Below the pieces are notes generated by a model. That model searched no databases. It was not told the origin of the DNA and was given only the letters and a program-made list of their open reading frames with translations. Shown in pieces: positions 62,162-64,000 of a stretch of 64,000 nt of DNA. The stretch covers positions 186,001 to 250,000 of the forward strand of contig NZ_FMAC01000009.1 in assembly GCF_900094555.1 (NCBI RefSeq), given 5' to 3'. This DNA comes from Martinezella hainanensis. Lineage in GTDB: Bacteria; Pseudomonadota; Alphaproteobacteria; Rhizobiales; Rhizobiaceae. The number at the start of each line of letters is the position of its first letter. The first letter of the stretch is position 1. The translations under genes were made by a program, and so were the position numbers.

Positions 62162-62974
62162 TCACACCTTCCTCGGGTTCGGCCAGTTGTGCGTCTCTTC
62201 CGTCGCGTCACGACACCAACGATAGAAGGCATCATAGAGCGTCATGCCGGCTTCCAATTGCTGCAGATCGTCATTGAACATCCGCGAAAGCCCGAGCGAC
62301 ACCGCGAGCAGCCCGGAGACTTCAGGTGCAAGGTCGGGCCGGGCGGTATCGGCACCCCGAACAATGGTTGCAAGATGAAGGAGAGGCTCGCTGCCGAGAC
62401 CGAGTTCCTCAACCATGACATCGAAGGTGCATAGCTCGCCACGATGGCTCCAGAAGACATCCTCGATGTCGAATGGCGTCGCCTTGAAGCGATCGGCGAC
62501 GGCCGACACTTCGGTTGCCGGAACGAACAGGAAGATCGCTGACGGATCGATGAAGCGCCGGATCAGCCATGGGCAAGCGATGCGATCGATCTTCGGCCGC
62601 GCCCTCGTTACCCACACGGTCCGGCCCTTGGCATCTCTGGAAGGCAGCTTTTCCTCGGCGACCAGCATGTACTTCGCGCTTCGCCATGCTTCGAATCCGC
62701 CTTCAAGGACCTCCGCCTCCTTTCCCAAGACACGCAGATGGGCAGCAACTCCGTGACCGAGTTTCTGTCCTTTCTGGCAGAGAACGATGGCTGGCCCAGC
62801 CAATTCATTCGCCCAGTCGGTTACCGTTCGGTAGTCGCGGCGGACCGAGCCGGGAATAAGACGGGGATCGGCGGCGAAGTCCTCTTCATTGCGAACGTCG
62901 ATAATCGTCGGCAAATTGGGCGTGCCTATAATGCGATTCAGCTTGTCGGGTGTGATTTCCAGAAATGACGGCAT
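62162..62974 (-). CDS. chrB: Rhodanese-ChrB fusion chromate resistance protein
   Basis: A 270-residue protein: an N-terminal rhodanese domain (about 1-110, active-site C66 in LCQKGQKLG) followed by a ChrB C-terminal domain (TRARPKIDRIACPWLIRRFID). ChrB acts as a chromate-responsive regulator or sensitivity factor for ChrA. The rhodanese domain replaces the N-terminal part of classic ChrB, so a redox/sulfur role is likely. Confidence 0.9.
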   Translation of the reverse strand: MPSFLEITPDKLNRIIGTPNLPTIIDVRNEEDFAADPRLIPGSVRRDYRTVTDWANELAGPAIVLCQKGQKLGHGVAAHLRVLGKEAEVLEGGFEAWRSAKYMLVAEEKLPSRDAKGRTVWVTRARPKIDRIACPWLIRRFIDPSAIFLFVPATEVSAVADRFKATPFDIEDVFWSHRGELCTFDVMVEELGLGSEPLLHLATIVRGADTARPDLAPEVSGLLAVSLGLSRMFNDDLQQLEAGMTLYDAFYRWCRDATEETHNWPNPRKV

Positions 62975-63061
62975 GGCGCGTCCTCCGTTGGCTCGGGTTC
63001 AAGGACGCGATTCTTCGGCCGTAGCCTCGTGGGGTGATCGCAACCCCATGAATAATCATCT

Positions 63062-63086
63062 GCTTGACGTGATCCAAATGTCAAGC
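63062..63086. promoter_or_regulatory. Inverted repeat upstream of chrBA
   Basis: GCTTGAC-N11-GTCAAGC (7-bp perfect arms) about 90 bp upstream of the chrB start, in the promoter region. It is a plausible operator for a chromate-responsive repressor. Confidence 0.5.
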
Positions 63087-63225
63087 TGAATAACGCTTGT
63101 GGCACCAGGCAGACATTTTCTCAACGCCCTCAGTCCACTCACGGATTGCCCGCGACGTCACGGTGCTGCGAAGTCCTGCGACAACGACGGGCTCGCCGCG
63201 CTAACCTTAAGCGCGGCGATTAAGT

Positions 63226-64000
63226 TCACTCGCCCCGCGCCTTCCCAGCCTTGCGGGCCGCCCTGGAATTCGGCTTTCCGCCCTTCGGCGGGCCGCTGTC
63301 ATTCTTGGCGAAGCTCGGCTTACCAGGCTTTTTTGCCCAGGGCTTTTTGTCGGGCCGCTCGGAAACGCTGCCCTCGCCCGTATGCGCCCGTTCGGGCTTG
63401 CGATCGGATTTCCATTTGGGCTTTTGGCCATCGTTCGAACGAGGTCCCTTGTCGGCGAAGGGTTTTTTCTTTGCGAAGCCGCCTTCCCGCTTGGCCTGGA
63501 AATCCGGCATGCCGGCGAGCTGCTTGACGCGGATGCCACGCTCAAGAGTCTTGTCGGGGCCGATGGCCGTGAGGAAGCGCTCGGCACTATCAGGCGCAAG
63601 CTCGACGAAGGTTTCCTCGGGCTGCATCTTGATCGCGCCGATGTCGCGCTTGGTCAGGTTGCCGTTGCGGCAGAGCATGGGGATCAGCCAGCGCGGCTCG
63701 GCATTCTGCTTGCGCCCCACGGAGAGCGATACCCAGATGCCGTCGGTAAAGTCGTTTCGTCCCGCGGAAGGGCCGTCGTCGCGGGGAGTAACCGGGAAAT
63801 CGTCACGACGAGGTTTTCTGCGCTCACCTTCGGCAGGGACGTCCTGCAATTCCTCGGGCGCGGAATGGCCGGCGCGGTATTGCCGCAGGAATGCGGCGGC
63901 GACCTGCTCGGCACCATGGCGCTCCAGCAACTGCCGGACGATCGACTGTTCGTCTTCGCCAAGCGGACCGGCAAAGACCGGATCGGCGAGAAGACGCTCG
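63226..64000 (-). CDS. DEAD-box RNA helicase, C-terminal part only
   Basis: The visible 257 or so residues are the 3' portion of a gene cut by the window edge. They contain a DbpA-like RNA-binding domain (WVSLSVGRKQNAEPRWLIPM, EETFVELAPDSAERFL) and a Lys/Arg/Pro/Gly-rich disordered tail (KPFADKGPRSNDGQKPKW). The helicase core would lie beyond the window. It probably remodels rRNA or mRNA. Confidence 0.85.
   Translation of the reverse strand, partial: ERLLADPVFAGPLGEDEQSIVRQLLERHGAEQVAAAFLRQYRAGHSAPEELQDVPAEGERRKPRRDDFPVTPRDDGPSAGRNDFTDGIWVSLSVGRKQNAEPRWLIPMLCRNGNLTKRDIGAIKMQPEETFVELAPDSAERFLTAIGPDKTLERGIRVKQLAGMPDFQAKREGGFAKKKPFADKGPRSNDGQKPKWKSDRKPERAHTGEGSVSERPDKKPWAKKPGKPSFAKNDSGPPKGGKPNSRAARKAGKARGE

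Noticed and set aside
1..64000. CRISPR arrays, prophage or complete insertion sequences
   Set aside because: No regularly spaced repeat array, no phage structural genes, and only a frameshifted transposase fragment were seen.

Overview
The window looks like a chromosomal segment of a fast-growing rhizobium (Rhizobiaceae, Rhizobium sensu lato). The evidence is high GC with strong GC3 bias, a clear RirA iron regulator, a plant-type GshA, a probable lipid A oxidase LpxQ, a PdhS-type cell-cycle kinase preceded by a perfect CtrA box, an alphaproteobacterial tRNA-His with A73 and no G-1, and rhizobial palindromic intergenic repeats. No complete IS, prophage or CRISPR array was seen. Most of the window is ordinary chromosome organised in short operons.

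Layout: 1-4.2 kb holds the end of an exported-protein gene, tag, two tandem L,D-transpeptidases, a probable lpxQ and a DUF6881-like gene. 4.3-9.3 kb is the glycolate oxidase operon glcDEF (minus strand) with a divergent LysR gene. 9.3-19.6 kb has a macro-domain deacetylase, a divergent SAH-hydrolase-like gene with its LysR, a Nudix hydrolase, a Pit transporter, rsmE, a LysE exporter, gshA, a DUF937-like protein and an aldo/keto reductase. 19.6-28.2 kb has an ABC-F ATPase, two dienelactone-hydrolase-family proteins, a divergent DUF1127/LysR pair, a TetR regulator, a MAPEG protein, a membrane protein flanked by palindromic repeats, and guaB. 28.4-29.8 kb looks acquired: a frameshifted IS1182-type transposase remnant, a NIPSNAP protein and a cyanobacterial-looking PlsY.

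29.8-37.2 kb has an MBL-fold hydrolase, a DHA2 exporter, the translationally coupled ppx-rlmE pair, an ECF sigma/anti-sigma pair and a TPR protein. 37.3-41.1 kb has a type III polyketide synthase overlapping an ICMT-like methyltransferase gene, a DadA-like oxidase, gluconokinase and a large inverted repeat. 41.1-47.5 kb is a complete dppABCDF transporter operon with rirA upstream. 47.6-52.9 kb has M48 and DUF898 genes, a VOC protein, and mmsA with a divergent LysR gene and shared GTGCAAA repeats. 53-58.2 kb has two small-protein genes, tRNA-His, a phasin gene and the PdhS-like kinase. 58.2-64 kb has a GFA-domain protein, a LysR/EamA divergent pair, the chromate resistance operon chrB-chrA, and the 3' part of a DEAD-box helicase gene.

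Themes: carbon and storage metabolism (glycolate, methylmalonate semialdehyde, gluconate, phasin), envelope modification (Ldt, LpxQ, type III PKS lipid), peptide and possibly haem-precursor import next to the iron regulator, and cell-cycle control. The most interesting leads are the PKS/methyltransferase pair, the atypical SAH-hydrolase paralogue, the transferred PlsY island, the CtrA box upstream of the PdhS-like kinase, and the palindromic intergenic elements, one of which carries the start codon of a membrane-protein gene.
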